DNA of 64,000 bases. Origin: Alphaproteobacteria bacterium (GTDB lineage: Bacteria; Pseudomonadota; Alphaproteobacteria; Sphingomonadales; Sphingomonadaceae). Position 1 is the stretch's first letter, and every line of letters begins with the position of its first letter. Under the pieces are notes generated by a model, which saw only the letters and a program-made list of their open reading frames with translations, was not told where the DNA came from and did not search any database. Shown piece by piece: positions 20,645-30,921 of the stretch. The stretch covers positions 1-64,000 of the forward strand of contig JAUIIG010000008.1 in NCBI GenBank assembly GCA_030431875.1, given 5' to 3'. A program made the position numbers and the translations under genes.

Positions 20645-21205
20645 TCAGGCGTCTTCGGTGTTCTCGTAGTACTGCGGAGCATGTTCCTTCAGCACGTCGA
20701 GGATCTTGGTGAGCGCGGTCGGCTCGTCGGTCTTTTCCATGGCGGCCAGCTCACGGGCGAGACGGCTGGAAGCCGCTTCGAAGATCTGGCGTTCGGAATA
20801 GGACTGTTCCGGCTGGTCCTCCGGACGGAACAGATCGCGCGTCACTTCGGCGATCGACACGAGGTCGCCCGAGTTGATCTTCGCTTCGTATTCCTGCGCA
20901 CGGCGGCTCCACATGGTGCGCTTGACCTTGGGCTTGCCCTTCAGCGTCTCCATGGCTTCCTTCAGGGTCTTGTCGCTCGACAGCTTGCGCATGCCGATCG
21001 ATTCGACCTTGTTGACCGGAACGCGCAGCGTCATGCGTTCCTTCTCGAAGCGGAGCACGTAAAGCTCCAGCTGCATACCGGCGATTTCCTCGTTCTGCAG
21101 CTCGATCACACGGCCTACGCCGTGCTTGGGGTAAACAACGTAATCACCAACATCAAAACCGGGCGCGTTCGCAGCCATGGACAATCCTTTCTTCAGCGGT
21201 CCCAC
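20645..21205 (-). CDS. CarD family transcriptional regulator
   Basis: FDVGDYVVYPKHGVGRVIELQNEEIAGMQLELYVLRFEKERMTLRVPV. Confidence 0.95.
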   Translation of the reverse strand: MGPLKKGLSMAANAPGFDVGDYVVYPKHGVGRVIELQNEEIAGMQLELYVLRFEKERMTLRVPVNKVESIGMRKLSSDKTLKEAMETLKGKPKVKRTMWSRRAQEYEAKINSGDLVSIAEVTRDLFRPEDQPEQSYSERQIFEAASSRLARELAAMEKTDEPTALTKILDVLKEHAPQYYENTEDA

Positions 21206-21376
21206 AGCGAAAGGCTCCTCTACGCCGCAAGAATCAGCGACGTAACTGGACTGCCAATACTGTTGCTAGAAGCGGGGACCTGCCTTCCTATCCGCCTGCT
21301 TTCCCCAAAGGGACCAGCAGTTGCGGCAAGTATATAACATAATCGCGACATAATTGCGAGTCCTGCAACACACACG

Positions 21377-21415
21377 AAATGCGCCGCCGGATTCCTTTCC
21401 GGCAGCGGCGCATTT
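21377..21415. terminator. Hairpin terminator, fdxA downstream
   Basis: AAATGCGCCGC...GCGGCGCATTT 11-bp stem. Confidence 0.6.
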
Positions 21416-21439
21416 AAGGCTCGCAATGGCGCGGTTTGA

Positions 21440-21778
21440 CTAGTCGCCTTCGCCCGGTTCGGCGGAGAAGAACTTCTCGTACTTGCCTTCTTCGCCCTTG
21501 TGATCGTCGGCGTCGGCAGGCGGGTCTTTCTTCTCGGTGATGTTCGGCCATTCGGCGGAGAACTTGGTGTTGATCTCCAGCCACTTCTCCAGCCCACCTT
21601 CGGTATCCGGCAGGATGGCTTCCGCCGGGCATTCAGGCTCGCACACGCCGCAGTCGATGCACTCGCTGGGGTTGATGACGAGCATGTTCTCGCCCTCGTA
21701 GAAGCAGTCGACCGGGCAGACCTCGACGCAGTCGGTATATTTGCATTTGATGCAGGCGTCGGTGACGACATAGGTCAT
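21440..21778 (-). CDS. fdxA: Ferredoxin FdxA (7Fe/8Fe type)
   Basis: [55 protein letters not shown]. Confidence 0.96.
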   Translation of the reverse strand: MTYVVTDACIKCKYTDCVEVCPVDCFYEGENMLVINPSECIDCGVCEPECPAEAILPDTEGGLEKWLEINTKFSAEWPNITEKKDPPADADDHKGEEGKYEKFFSAEPGEGD

Positions 21779-21816
21779 GGTAGCAATTGTCCTTCAAGCT
21801 CGCCCGGCTGCGGGCG

Positions 21817-22098
21817 TTATGGCGACCCTGCTATGGCGATAGAACGCGAGGCGTCAAGATCACGATAGCAAGCCCGGGCTTCGGCTGCCGGACCGCGGCG
21901 GTCGGGTAAAGCAAGGATTTCTATCACCCGGACAGTCCGCGAGAGTGGTAGGGTAAGCACATCTCCCAACTCAACGGCATGAGTTGCGGATGTTACCCGC
22001 TGCCCGTTGCAGCGCATGTGCGCCTCGCCGATCCACCGCTGGGCGACACCGCGACTCTTGGCGAATCGCAAGCGCACCAGCAGCAGGTCGAGCCGCAT
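21817..22098 (-). CDS. S4 domain RNA-binding protein (Hsp15-like)
   Basis: MRLDLLLVRLRFAKSRGVAQRWIGEAHMRCNGQRVTSATHAVELGDVLTLPL; start at 22098 overlaps the helicase stop codon. Confidence 0.85.
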   Translation of the reverse strand: MRLDLLLVRLRFAKSRGVAQRWIGEAHMRCNGQRVTSATHAVELGDVLTLPLSRTVRVIEILALPDRRGPAAEARACYRDLDASRSIAIAGSP

Positions 22099-24725
22099 CA
22101 GCCCTTCTTGAGCAGGTCGGCAAGACCGGCGAAGGCCTGGCCGCCGTCTCCGGTCGGTTCGCGACGGCGCGGTGGTGCCTTGCCCCGATCGCCCTGCTGC
22201 TTGCCTCGCGGTCCACCCTGTGGCTTGCCTTTCGGCTTCCCCTTGTGGTGACGGGCGGGCGGGCGCTCGCCGTGGCCGAAGTCCTTGCGCGGCGCGCGCC
22301 AGGTCCACAACACCGGTCGCGGGGGCCCGAACATGCCTTCTACCAGTTCCTGCGCCTGTCCCGGGCGGAAGCCCGCGTCCTTCATCAGGCTGCGATAGCT
22401 TTCGGGCAGCAGGCCCATCGAGGTCGGCAGCGCGAGGTCGATCGGAAAGCCGCGCTGGTCCTTCGTCTGGGAGGCCTTGGCGCGCTGTTCGTGTGCGGCG
22501 CGGAAGAGCTTTTCCGCCATGTCGATGCGGATCGCCTGCTTGCCCGCGCGGCGATAGCCGGCAGGCACGTGCTTCCCACCCTCGATCACGGCGGCCATGT
22601 TTTCCTGCAGGTCGCGGGTATCGAGGCCAAGCCGCTTGAGCAGTGCTCGCGGGGCGGGTTTGAGCAAGGCGGGGACGAACACGTCGAGCGAGCCGATGGT
22701 GACACCCAGCCGCCGCAGGAAGGGGCGCTTTTCCTTGGGAACATGGGCAAGGCCCGCGTCCTCGCGGCGCGTCGTGCCGTTGCGATCGGCCAGCGTCAGC
22801 AGCAGGGCACGCACTTCGGTGCCCGCCTCGGGATCAAGTGCGGCCTCTTCTAGTGCGCGCAGCGGTGCGAGCGGGGCGAGCTGGCCCTCGAGCCAGTGTT
22901 CCAGTGCCTCTTCCAGCCGCGAACGGTGCGCAGGATCCAGCTGACCCAGCTCTTTCGCCATGACCAGGCGCGGACGGCTGGGGCTCTTGCCCTTCTCCAG
23001 CGTGCCGACGAGCTGGTCACCGCGCAGGACCTGGCCATTCTCGATGCGCAGGTCGCCCAGTTCGTCCGCCACCAGCTTCTGCGCCTTGGCCGCCAGCAGG
23101 GCGGCCATGTGCTTCTCGGCAGCGGCAAGCATCAGCTTGCGCTCTTCAGAACTCGCATCGGCGTCCACCACGAAGCGGAATCCCTCGAGATGGCCGATTG
23201 GCTGGTCTTCCACCGTCACCCGGCCATCATCTTCAAGCTTTACGCGCAAGAGGCCTGCATCCTTTCCCATTCCCTTCATCAATACAGAGGTTCGCCGGTT
23301 CACGAAACGCTCGGTCAGCCGCTGGTGCAAGGCATCGGACAGCTTTGCTTCGGCCGCGCGGGCCCTCGCAGCCATTTCGTCGCGTGCCAAGACCCAATCC
23401 GGGCGCTGGCAGATGTAGGCCCAAGAGCGGATCGCGGCGAGACGGCCCTGCAGGGTGTCGATATCGCCCGAGGTGTTGCCCAGCTCGCCAATGCGCGCGG
23501 CCACGAAGTCGGCACCGATATGGCCGCCCTGCAGGTCGCTCCACAGGCGGGAGACGAAGCGGGCATGGGCATCCGCGCCCTGTTGGCGGAAATCGGGCAA
23601 CTGGCAGGCTTCCCAGAAGCGGCGGACGAGGCCGGGCGTTGTCAGGCCGGTGGTGATCTGCGGGTTTTCCGCCAATCGCTTGAGCACGGCGAGGTCGATG
23701 GCCTCGGGGGCGGGCACCAGGCCTTCGACCTGCGGCTTGGATTCGAGATCGTCGATCAGGACGTCGAGCCTGTCGAAGCGCGGATCGGGCTCGCGCCAGA
23801 ACAGCTTGGTGACTGGGGCGAACTTGTGGTTCTCGATCGCGTAGACCTCGTCCTCGCCCAGTTCGAGCGGGGCGCCGCGCCGGTTGCCGGACAAGGTGCC
23901 GAAGCTGCCGTCGGTCTGGTGCCGCCCGGCGCGCCCGGCGATCTGGCCCATTTCCGCTGGTGTCAGTCGCCGCTGGCGCACGCCGTCGAACTTGGACAGT
24001 GCGGCGAAGGCGACATGGCGCACGTCGAGGTTCAGCCCCATGCCAATGGCATCGGTGGCGACGATGTAATCCACCTCACCGGACTGGAACAATTCCACCT
24101 GCTTGTTTCGCGTATCCGGTGAAAGCGCACCCATGACCACCGCTGCACCGCCCCGGAACCGGCGCAGCAGCTCGGCCACCTGGTAGACCTGCTCCACCGA
24201 GAAAGCGACGACCGCGGAACGTGACGGCAGGCGCGAAAGCTTGGTGCTGCCGGCATAGGTGAGGGTGGAGAAGCGCGGACGTTCTTCCACCTGCGCCTCC
24301 GGCACCAGTTGCCGCACCATCGGCTCCAGTGTGCTCGAGCCGAGCAGCATAGTCTCTTCCCGGCCGCGCGCATGCAGCAGCCGGTCGGTGAAGATGTGTC
24401 CGCGCTCGCGGTCCGCGCACAGCTGTGCCTCGTCCAGCGCCACGAAGGCCTTGCCACCCCCGTCGCGGGGCATGGCCTCTGCCGTACAGAGGAAGTAGCG
24501 GGCATTCGGCGGTTCGATCCGCTCCTCGCCAGTGATCAGCGCGACCTGGTTCTCGCCCTTGATGCGGCAGGCCTTGGCGTAGACCTCGCGCGCCAGCAGG
24601 CGCAGCGGGAAGCCGATGACGCCGCTCGAATGGCCGCACATGCGCTCGATGGCGAGATGGGTCTTGCCGGTATTGGTCGGCCCCAGGACCGCGCGAATCC
24701 GGCTGTCTGCTGGAGGTCGATTCAC
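22098..24725 (-). CDS. SUV3-like DEAD/DExH RNA helicase with basic low-complexity C-terminal tail
   Basis: RAVLGPTNTGKTHLAIERMCGHSSGVIGFPLRLLAREVY, ATDAIGMGLNLDVRHVAF, GQIAGRAGRH; tail HHKGKPKGKPQGGPRGKQQGDRGKAPPRRR. Confidence 0.92.
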   Translation of the reverse strand: MNRPPADSRIRAVLGPTNTGKTHLAIERMCGHSSGVIGFPLRLLAREVYAKACRIKGENQVALITGEERIEPPNARYFLCTAEAMPRDGGGKAFVALDEAQLCADRERGHIFTDRLLHARGREETMLLGSSTLEPMVRQLVPEAQVEERPRFSTLTYAGSTKLSRLPSRSAVVAFSVEQVYQVAELLRRFRGGAAVVMGALSPDTRNKQVELFQSGEVDYIVATDAIGMGLNLDVRHVAFAALSKFDGVRQRRLTPAEMGQIAGRAGRHQTDGSFGTLSGNRRGAPLELGEDEVYAIENHKFAPVTKLFWREPDPRFDRLDVLIDDLESKPQVEGLVPAPEAIDLAVLKRLAENPQITTGLTTPGLVRRFWEACQLPDFRQQGADAHARFVSRLWSDLQGGHIGADFVAARIGELGNTSGDIDTLQGRLAAIRSWAYICQRPDWVLARDEMAARARAAEAKLSDALHQRLTERFVNRRTSVLMKGMGKDAGLLRVKLEDDGRVTVEDQPIGHLEGFRFVVDADASSEERKLMLAAAEKHMAALLAAKAQKLVADELGDLRIENGQVLRGDQLVGTLEKGKSPSRPRLVMAKELGQLDPAHRSRLEEALEHWLEGQLAPLAPLRALEEAALDPEAGTEVRALLLTLADRNGTTRREDAGLAHVPKEKRPFLRRLGVTIGSLDVFVPALLKPAPRALLKRLGLDTRDLQENMAAVIEGGKHVPAGYRRAGKQAIRIDMAEKLFRAAHEQRAKASQTKDQRGFPIDLALPTSMGLLPESYRSLMKDAGFRPGQAQELVEGMFGPPRPVLWTWRAPRKDFGHGERPPARHHKGKPKGKPQGGPRGKQQGDRGKAPPRRREPTGDGGQAFAGLADLLKKG

Positions 24726-24887
24726 GATGCGCCAGACATGGCGACATCGCGCCGCATGCGCAACCGGACTCGCTTCGACGCTCCAGCGACTCGACTCATC
24801 GCCGTTAAGTGCAAATTTACTTTATTGCGGCACTCTTTGTGACAATTACTCGGAGCCAGGACCGGGTCGTACCGTAGTCCCACAGGA

Positions 24888-26537
24888 ATGCGGGTTTACG
24901 CGGCCGCAAGGAGGGCGCGTTTGTACAAGGATCGCGACAGCGAGGAGACGCTTGCGGCGGAGGGTAATTACCCTCTCGCCGAGCTGTCGCATGCGCATGT
25001 CGTGGACGACGCCGATTCCGTTCCCACCAAGCGCCGTCGCCGCAGCTCCAGCCTTGGCGAAAGCCTCGGCAACTGGCGTTCGCGCATTTCGGCCAGGCTG
25101 GAAGACGTCGATCTCGCGCCGGACCTCGCTCGCGATATCGGCTCGAAGCGCTGGTTGCGCGGTGCCGCCACCCTGCTGGGCCTGTCTGCCATCGCCCTGG
25201 CCGGCTGGCCGGGCTTTTCTGCCGTCGAAGCAGCTCCTGCCATGCGTATTGACGACCGTGTGCGCGACGAGTTCCGCAGCCAGATGATCATGCCGCTCGC
25301 GCTGGGTGGCGATTCCGGTCGCCGCATGGGGGCAACACTGGCGGTATCGCCACTGGCTTCCGCCCCCGAACGTCCGCGGATCGACCTTGTCGCCACGCTG
25401 GCCCAGGGCGACGGCTTCGACCGCATGCTCCGCCGTGCTGGCGTGAGCCAGGACGAAGCCTTGCAGATCGCCGCCATGGTTGGCGATGCCATCCCGCTGG
25501 CCGATATCGAACCCGGCACGCAGGTCGACATCACCCTTGGCCGCCGCGCCGGCCCCGATGCCCCGCGCCCGGTCGATGCCATGTCGTTCCGCGCCCGTTT
25601 CGACCTGCAACTGGCGGTGGAGCGTCGCGACGGGCAGCTGGTGCTCGATCCGCGCCCGATCCTCGTCGACTCCACCCCGCTGCGCATTCGCGGCACCGTG
25701 GGTGACAGCCTCTACCGCTCGGCCCGCGCCGCAGGTGCGCCCGCCGGCACGGTACAGGAATTCCTGCGCACCATCGGGGCGGAGATGGACGTCAACCGCG
25801 AGATCGGCGCGAATGACCAGTTTGACCTGATCGTCGAATATCGCCGCGCCGCCACGGGCGAAGTCGAAGTGGGCGACCTGCTCTATGCTTCGATCATCCG
25901 CGACGAGCGTCCGCGCAAACAGCTGATGCGTTTTGGCCGCGAAGGCCGTTTCTACGATGCCGCGGGCGAAGGCGTGCAGACTGAAGGCCTGGTTGCTCCC
26001 GTTCCGGGTGCAATCACATCGCGTTATGGCATGCGCCGCCACCCGGTACTGGGCTATCGCCGCATGCACTCGGGTCTCGACTACCGCGCCCGTACCGGCA
26101 CACCGATCGTGGCTGTTGCCGACGGCCGGGTCAGCAGTGCCGGACGCGCCGGCGGTTGCGGAAATGCCGTGCGGCTGAACCACGCGGGCGGTCTTGCCAC
26201 GCGCTACTGCCACATGAGCCGCATGGCCGTGCGCACGGGGGACCAGGTCCGCCGCGGGCAGATCATCGGCTATGCCGGGGCCACCGGCCTCGTGACGGGT
26301 CCGCACCTGCACTACGAGATGTACCGCAACGGCCAGGCCATCGATCCGGCGTCGGTCCGCTACGTCAACCGGGCCCAGCTGACCGGGCAGGAACTGGCCA
26401 ATTTCCGCGAACAGCTGGTCCGGCTGCAGATGGTCGAGCCGGGCGCTGCCCTGGCGGACCTGCCGCCCGATCCGAGCCAGGTCGAAGAGCCGGTGCGCGA
26501 AATCGACCGCATCGAGAACCGCCAGCGCGTCAATTAG
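24888..26537 (+). CDS. M23 family metallopeptidase with TM segment
   Basis: ITSRYGMRRHPVLGYRRMHSGLDYRARTGTPIVAVADGRV, GPHLHYEMYRNG. Confidence 0.92.
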   Translation: MRVYAAARRARLYKDRDSEETLAAEGNYPLAELSHAHVVDDADSVPTKRRRRSSSLGESLGNWRSRISARLEDVDLAPDLARDIGSKRWLRGAATLLGLSAIALAGWPGFSAVEAAPAMRIDDRVRDEFRSQMIMPLALGGDSGRRMGATLAVSPLASAPERPRIDLVATLAQGDGFDRMLRRAGVSQDEALQIAAMVGDAIPLADIEPGTQVDITLGRRAGPDAPRPVDAMSFRARFDLQLAVERRDGQLVLDPRPILVDSTPLRIRGTVGDSLYRSARAAGAPAGTVQEFLRTIGAEMDVNREIGANDQFDLIVEYRRAATGEVEVGDLLYASIIRDERPRKQLMRFGREGRFYDAAGEGVQTEGLVAPVPGAITSRYGMRRHPVLGYRRMHSGLDYRARTGTPIVAVADGRVSSAGRAGGCGNAVRLNHAGGLATRYCHMSRMAVRTGDQVRRGQIIGYAGATGLVTGPHLHYEMYRNGQAIDPASVRYVNRAQLTGQELANFREQLVRLQMVEPGAALADLPPDPSQVEEPVREIDRIENRQRVN

Positions 26538-26588
26538 GCGCGTGAACCGATTGCCTGATTCGGGCTTTTCCGGCAGGAGTTGCGCCCG

Positions 26589-27584
26589 ATGACCCGCAGC
26601 TATCCCAATACCCGCCTTCGCCGCACGCGCACCCACGGCTGGAGCCGCGCCATGCACCGCGAAACCGTGCTGACGCCGGCTGACCTGATCTGGCCCCTGT
26701 TCATCACCGATGGCCAAGGCGTGGAAGAGCCTGTCGCAAGCCTGCCGGGCGTATCGCGCTGGTCGGTTGAAGGCATCGCCAAGCGCGCCAGGGAAGCGGT
26801 CGACCTTGGCATTCCGTGCATTGCGCTGTTTCCCAACACCCAGCCGGGCCTGCGTAGCGACAAGGGTGATGAGGCACTCAACCCCGACAACCTGATGTGC
26901 CGCGCGATCCGCGCCGTGCGCGATGCCTGCGGCAACGATGTGGGCGTGCTGACCGACGTCGCACTCGATCCCTATACCAGCCACGGGCAGGACGGGCTGG
27001 TCGACGAGGCGGGTTACGTCGTGAATGACGATACCGTGGCGGTACTGGTGGACCAGGCGATCAACCAGGCCGAAGCCGGTGCCGACATCATCGCGCCGTC
27101 AGACATGATGGATGGCCGCGTTAAGGCGATCCGCATGGCGCTGGAAATGGGCGGGTACGCCAATGTCCAGATCATGGCCTATTCCGCCAAGTATGCATCC
27201 GCATTCTATGGTCCATTCCGCGATGCGGTAGGCTCGGGCGGGCTGCTGCAAGGCGACAAGAAGACCTATCAGATGGACCCCGCCAACGGCGACGAGGCAT
27301 TGGCCGAAGTCGCATTGGACATTGCCGAGGGTGCGGACAGCGTCATGGTGAAGCCGGGCCTCGCCTATCTCGACATCGTCCGGCGGGTGAAGGAGCGGTT
27401 CGAAGTACCAGTTTTCGCCTATATGGTCAGCGGCGAATATGCCCTGATCGAGGCCGGAGCGGCGGCGGGCGCGGGGGATCGTGACGCGCTGCTGATGGAA
27501 TCGCTGACCGGTTTCAAGCGCGCGGGCGCCTCGGGCGTGCTCACCTACCATGCCCCGGTCGCGGCGCGGCTGCTCAATGGCTGA
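26589..27584 (+). CDS. hemB: Porphobilinogen synthase (delta-aminolevulinic acid dehydratase)
   Basis: LTPADLIWPLFITDG, APSDMMDGRVKAIR, AYSAKYASAFYGPFRDA, VMVKPGLAYLDI. Confidence 0.97.
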   Translation: MTRSYPNTRLRRTRTHGWSRAMHRETVLTPADLIWPLFITDGQGVEEPVASLPGVSRWSVEGIAKRAREAVDLGIPCIALFPNTQPGLRSDKGDEALNPDNLMCRAIRAVRDACGNDVGVLTDVALDPYTSHGQDGLVDEAGYVVNDDTVAVLVDQAINQAEAGADIIAPSDMMDGRVKAIRMALEMGGYANVQIMAYSAKYASAFYGPFRDAVGSGGLLQGDKKTYQMDPANGDEALAEVALDIAEGADSVMVKPGLAYLDIVRRVKERFEVPVFAYMVSGEYALIEAGAAAGAGDRDALLMESLTGFKRAGASGVLTYHAPVAARLLNG

Positions 27585-28137
27585 CTTTCATCACGAGACG
27601 CAGCGTCTCGTCCTGCGCGACTGGCGGGAAGCGGACTGGGACACGTTCTGGCAGCATACCAACACGCCGGCGGTCATGCGCTGGCTCGGGGGCGTGGCCA
27701 ACGACGAGGTCCGCGCGGGGGCGCGGGCCCGGATCGAGTCCTATCGCCGCGACCACGGCCACACCTTCTGGGTGGTGGAGCGCAAGGACGACGGCGAACT
27801 GCTCGGTTTCTGCGGACTCAAGCGCAGCAACCAGGCGGGTGGCCCGATCGGCCTGATGGAAGTCGGCTGGCGCCTGCGCGAAGATGCCTGGGGCAAGGGC
27901 TATGCCCGCGAAGCGGCGAGCGCCTCGCTCGATCTCGCCTTTGACCGCTTCGGAGCGGACGAGGTGGTGGCCTTTACCGTCGACGGCAATACCGCCAGCT
28001 GGGGCCTGATGCTGCGCCTCGGCATGTCCCGGCGCGCGGACCTTGACTTCGCCTGCCCCGATTTCGATCCGGAAAACGGCATGATCATCGTCTATGCGAT
28101 CGACCGCTCGGCATGGGAAGCGCGGACGGATGGCTGA
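27577..28137 (+). CDS. GNAT family N-acetyltransferase
   Basis: ETQRLVLRDWREADWDTFWQHTNTPAVMRWLGG; GWRLREDAWGKGYAREAA. Confidence 0.9.
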   Translation: MADFHHETQRLVLRDWREADWDTFWQHTNTPAVMRWLGGVANDEVRAGARARIESYRRDHGHTFWVVERKDDGELLGFCGLKRSNQAGGPIGLMEVGWRLREDAWGKGYAREAASASLDLAFDRFGADEVVAFTVDGNTASWGLMLRLGMSRRADLDFACPDFDPENGMIIVYAIDRSAWEARTDG

Positions 28138-28705
28138 GCTTCGCCACGAGACCGAAAGGCTCGTCCTGCGCAGTTGGCGCGAAGGCGACTGGGAAGAACA
28201 GTTCCGGCTCACCAACACACCTGCCGTTATGCGCTGGCTGGGCGGGGTGCAGGATGCCGAGATGCGGGCCAAGAAGATGGCACGGGTCGATTCGTGGCAG
28301 GGTCTCTACGGTTTCACCTTCTGGGTGGTGGAGCGTAAAGCTGACGGCGGGCACTTGTCGGGCGAGACCCTGGGCCTCTGCGGGCTGAAGCGGGCAGATG
28401 CGCCCGGCAGCACGGTGCTCGGTACGATGGAAATCGGTTGGCGCATGCGCGAGGAGTCCTGGGGTCATGGCTATGCCAGGGAAGCGGCCATGGCGGCGAT
28501 GGAATTGGGTTTCACCCGCTTCGGCGGAGACCCGATCGTGGCACTTACCGTGCAGCAGAACGCGCCAAGCTGGGGCCTGATGTTGCGCCTGGGCATGACC
28601 CGGCGCGAGGATCTTGACTACGAAGACACCCGCTATTCGGCGGAGCTTAATCCCACCATCGTATATGCCATCACCAAGGACGAATGGGAGCAGCAGGCAA
28701 GATGA
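28130..28705 (+). CDS. GNAT family N-acetyltransferase, tandem paralogue
   Basis: ETERLVLRSWREGDWEEQFRLTNTPAVMRWLGG; GWRMREESWGHGYAREAA. Confidence 0.9.
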   Translation: MAELRHETERLVLRSWREGDWEEQFRLTNTPAVMRWLGGVQDAEMRAKKMARVDSWQGLYGFTFWVVERKADGGHLSGETLGLCGLKRADAPGSTVLGTMEIGWRMREESWGHGYAREAAMAAMELGFTRFGGDPIVALTVQQNAPSWGLMLRLGMTRREDLDYEDTRYSAELNPTIVYAITKDEWEQQAR

Positions 28706-30921
28706 CCGTAACACCAGCCCCGGCATTGGGCGCCCCACGCCGCTGGCTGTTCACGCTGACCATCCTCGCGGGCAGTTTCCTGCTGTTCCTGGTGCAGCCG
28801 ATGGTCGCGCGGATGGCCCTGCCGCAGCTGGGCGGTGCGCCCAACGTCTGGAACAGCGCCATGCTGGTTTACCAGGCGCTGCTGCTGGGCGGTTACGCCT
28901 ATGCCCATGCGATCGGCCGCTTTTCTCTCGTCAAACAAGGTACCATCCACCTAGCCGTGCTCGGTCTCGGCGCGCTGACCCTGCCGCTGGCGCTGGCCGA
29001 AATCGCTCCACCGACGCCGGGATACGAGGCCTTGTGGGTGCCATGGCTTTTCCTGCTTACGGTCGGTCCGGCTTTCTTCGCCGTTTCGGCGCAGGCCCCG
29101 CTGGTGCAGCGCTGGTTCGCCGCGCATCCGCATGCGGGTAATCCCTATCCGCTCTACGCCGCCAGCAACCTCGGCAGTTTTGCCGGCCTGCTGACCTATC
29201 CGCTGGTTGCCGAACCGCTGCTGCCACTGGGAGAGCAGTCGCTGTTCTGGGCCTTCGGCTATGTGGCGCTGATCGTCTTGGTAGCGGTTGCCGTGTTCAG
29301 CCGACGCGGCGTGACCGACATTCCGCGTCCCGCGCCCGAAGAGGAGGACGATCACGCACCGGCCACCGGCTGGAAAACCATTGGAATGTGGCTGGCGCTG
29401 TCGGCCGTGCCTTCGGGCCTGATGCTGTCGACCACCACCTTCCTCACCACCGACATCATGGCCATGCCGCTCCTGTGGGTGATCCCGCTGGGGCTCTACC
29501 TGCTCAGCTTCTCCATCGCCTTTGCCGAAAGCAGGACGATTGCCGCCGTTTTCGTCTTCCTCGCCCCGGTAATCCTTTTGCTTGATGGCGGCCTGTCGAT
29601 GTTCGCGGCGGATCGGTCGGACCTGCTCGCCGCCTTTGCCAGCGTCATCCTCCTGTTCGTCACCGCCGTGGCCCTGCACGCGCGGCTCTATGACCTGCGC
29701 CCGCACCCTTCGCAGCTGACGCGGTTCTACCTCGTCATGTCGGCGGGCGGCGCGCTGGGCGGGCTGTTCACCGCATTGGTGGCACCCGTCGTGTTTGACT
29801 GGACCTGGGAGCACCCGCTGCTGATCCTCGCCGCTGCCGCGCTCGTGCCATTGGGACCCTGGCAGCACCTGCTGGGCCGCTTCACCAAGAACATCCAGAC
29901 CACGCGGATCGTGCTGATCGTCGGCGTCTTCGTGCTCTTCAACGCCGCCATGCTGCTCTACGACGACGTGCGCGGGAAGGCCTCGCTCGATCCGCTCGAA
30001 TGGCTGGCGCTGGGCGGGATCCTGCTGTTTGCAGTGCTGATGGCGGCGCGGCGCTGGTCCTACACGCTGGCAACACTGGCGTTGCTGGTGGCGCTGGGCG
30101 GGCTCACCAATGTGAAGATGAGCCTCGAAGGCATGCGCGAGCGCAGCTATTTCGGCATCTATTCGGTGCGTGAGCAATCCGATGGCGACAAGGTGCTGAT
30201 GCACGGCACGACCATCCATGGCATCCAGCGCACAGGCGAGAACCGGCTCGAGCCTACTGCGTACTACGGTCGCGAATCCGGTGTCGGCTATGCGCTGGCC
30301 ACGGCAGGTGACCAGTTCGGCCCCGGTGCGCGGATCGGCGTTGTCGGCCTGGGTGTCGGCACGCTCGCCTGCTACCACCAGCCCGGCCAGCACTGGACGT
30401 TCTTCGAGATCGACCCGGTCGTGCTATCCTATTCGCGCGACGGCCAGTTCACCTTCATCGACCAGTGCGCGCCCGATGCGGATATGGTGATCGGCGATGC
30501 GCGTATCGAACTGCAGCGCCTGCCCGCCGACAGCTTTGACGTGCTGGTGATTGACGCCTTCTCCTCCGACGCCATCCCGCTGCACCTGCTGACGACAGAG
30601 GCGCTGGAGATCTACCAGCAGGCCCTTGCTCCCGAAGGCGTGCTGCTGATGCACATCTCCAACCGCTACATCAAGCTGGAGCCGATGATCGCGCGGCTGG
30701 TGGAAGCGCGCGGCCTGCAGGCCATGGTGCTGGAAGACCCGGCGAACGAGGCGGAAGAGCTATACTCCTCCAGCTGGGTGGCGCTGGCGGAAACCCGCGC
30801 GCCACTGGATACCCTGTCGGAAACGGCCGACTGGCGCTTGCTGGTGGAGCCCGAGGGTGAAGTCTGGACCGACGACTACGCCTCGATCCTGCCTTACCTG
30901 GTGTGGGAGAACTTCCTGTGA
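28702..30921 (+). CDS. Fused membrane/spermidine synthase-like protein
   Basis: N-terminal multi-TM (FTLTILAGSFLLFLVQPMVARMALP), C-terminal Rossmann RIGVVGLGVGTLACY...FEIDPVVLSYSRD...DVLVIDAFSSDAIPLHLLT. Confidence 0.88.
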   Translation: MTVTPAPALGAPRRWLFTLTILAGSFLLFLVQPMVARMALPQLGGAPNVWNSAMLVYQALLLGGYAYAHAIGRFSLVKQGTIHLAVLGLGALTLPLALAEIAPPTPGYEALWVPWLFLLTVGPAFFAVSAQAPLVQRWFAAHPHAGNPYPLYAASNLGSFAGLLTYPLVAEPLLPLGEQSLFWAFGYVALIVLVAVAVFSRRGVTDIPRPAPEEEDDHAPATGWKTIGMWLALSAVPSGLMLSTTTFLTTDIMAMPLLWVIPLGLYLLSFSIAFAESRTIAAVFVFLAPVILLLDGGLSMFAADRSDLLAAFASVILLFVTAVALHARLYDLRPHPSQLTRFYLVMSAGGALGGLFTALVAPVVFDWTWEHPLLILAAAALVPLGPWQHLLGRFTKNIQTTRIVLIVGVFVLFNAAMLLYDDVRGKASLDPLEWLALGGILLFAVLMAARRWSYTLATLALLVALGGLTNVKMSLEGMRERSYFGIYSVREQSDGDKVLMHGTTIHGIQRTGENRLEPTAYYGRESGVGYALATAGDQFGPGARIGVVGLGVGTLACYHQPGQHWTFFEIDPVVLSYSRDGQFTFIDQCAPDADMVIGDARIELQRLPADSFDVLVIDAFSSDAIPLHLLTTEALEIYQQALAPEGVLLMHISNRYIKLEPMIARLVEARGLQAMVLEDPANEAEELYSSSWVALAETRAPLDTLSETADWRLLVEPEGEVWTDDYASILPYLVWENFL

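Noticed and set aside
24846-26984. 712-aa minus-strand ORF opposite the M23 peptidase gene
   Set aside because: Antisense shadow of a clear metallopeptidase CDS and of hemB.
27577-28705. Tandem GNATs as a toxin-antitoxin (TacT-like) system
   Set aside because: No adjacent RHH antitoxin; both resemble RimJ/RimL-type housekeeping acetyltransferases.
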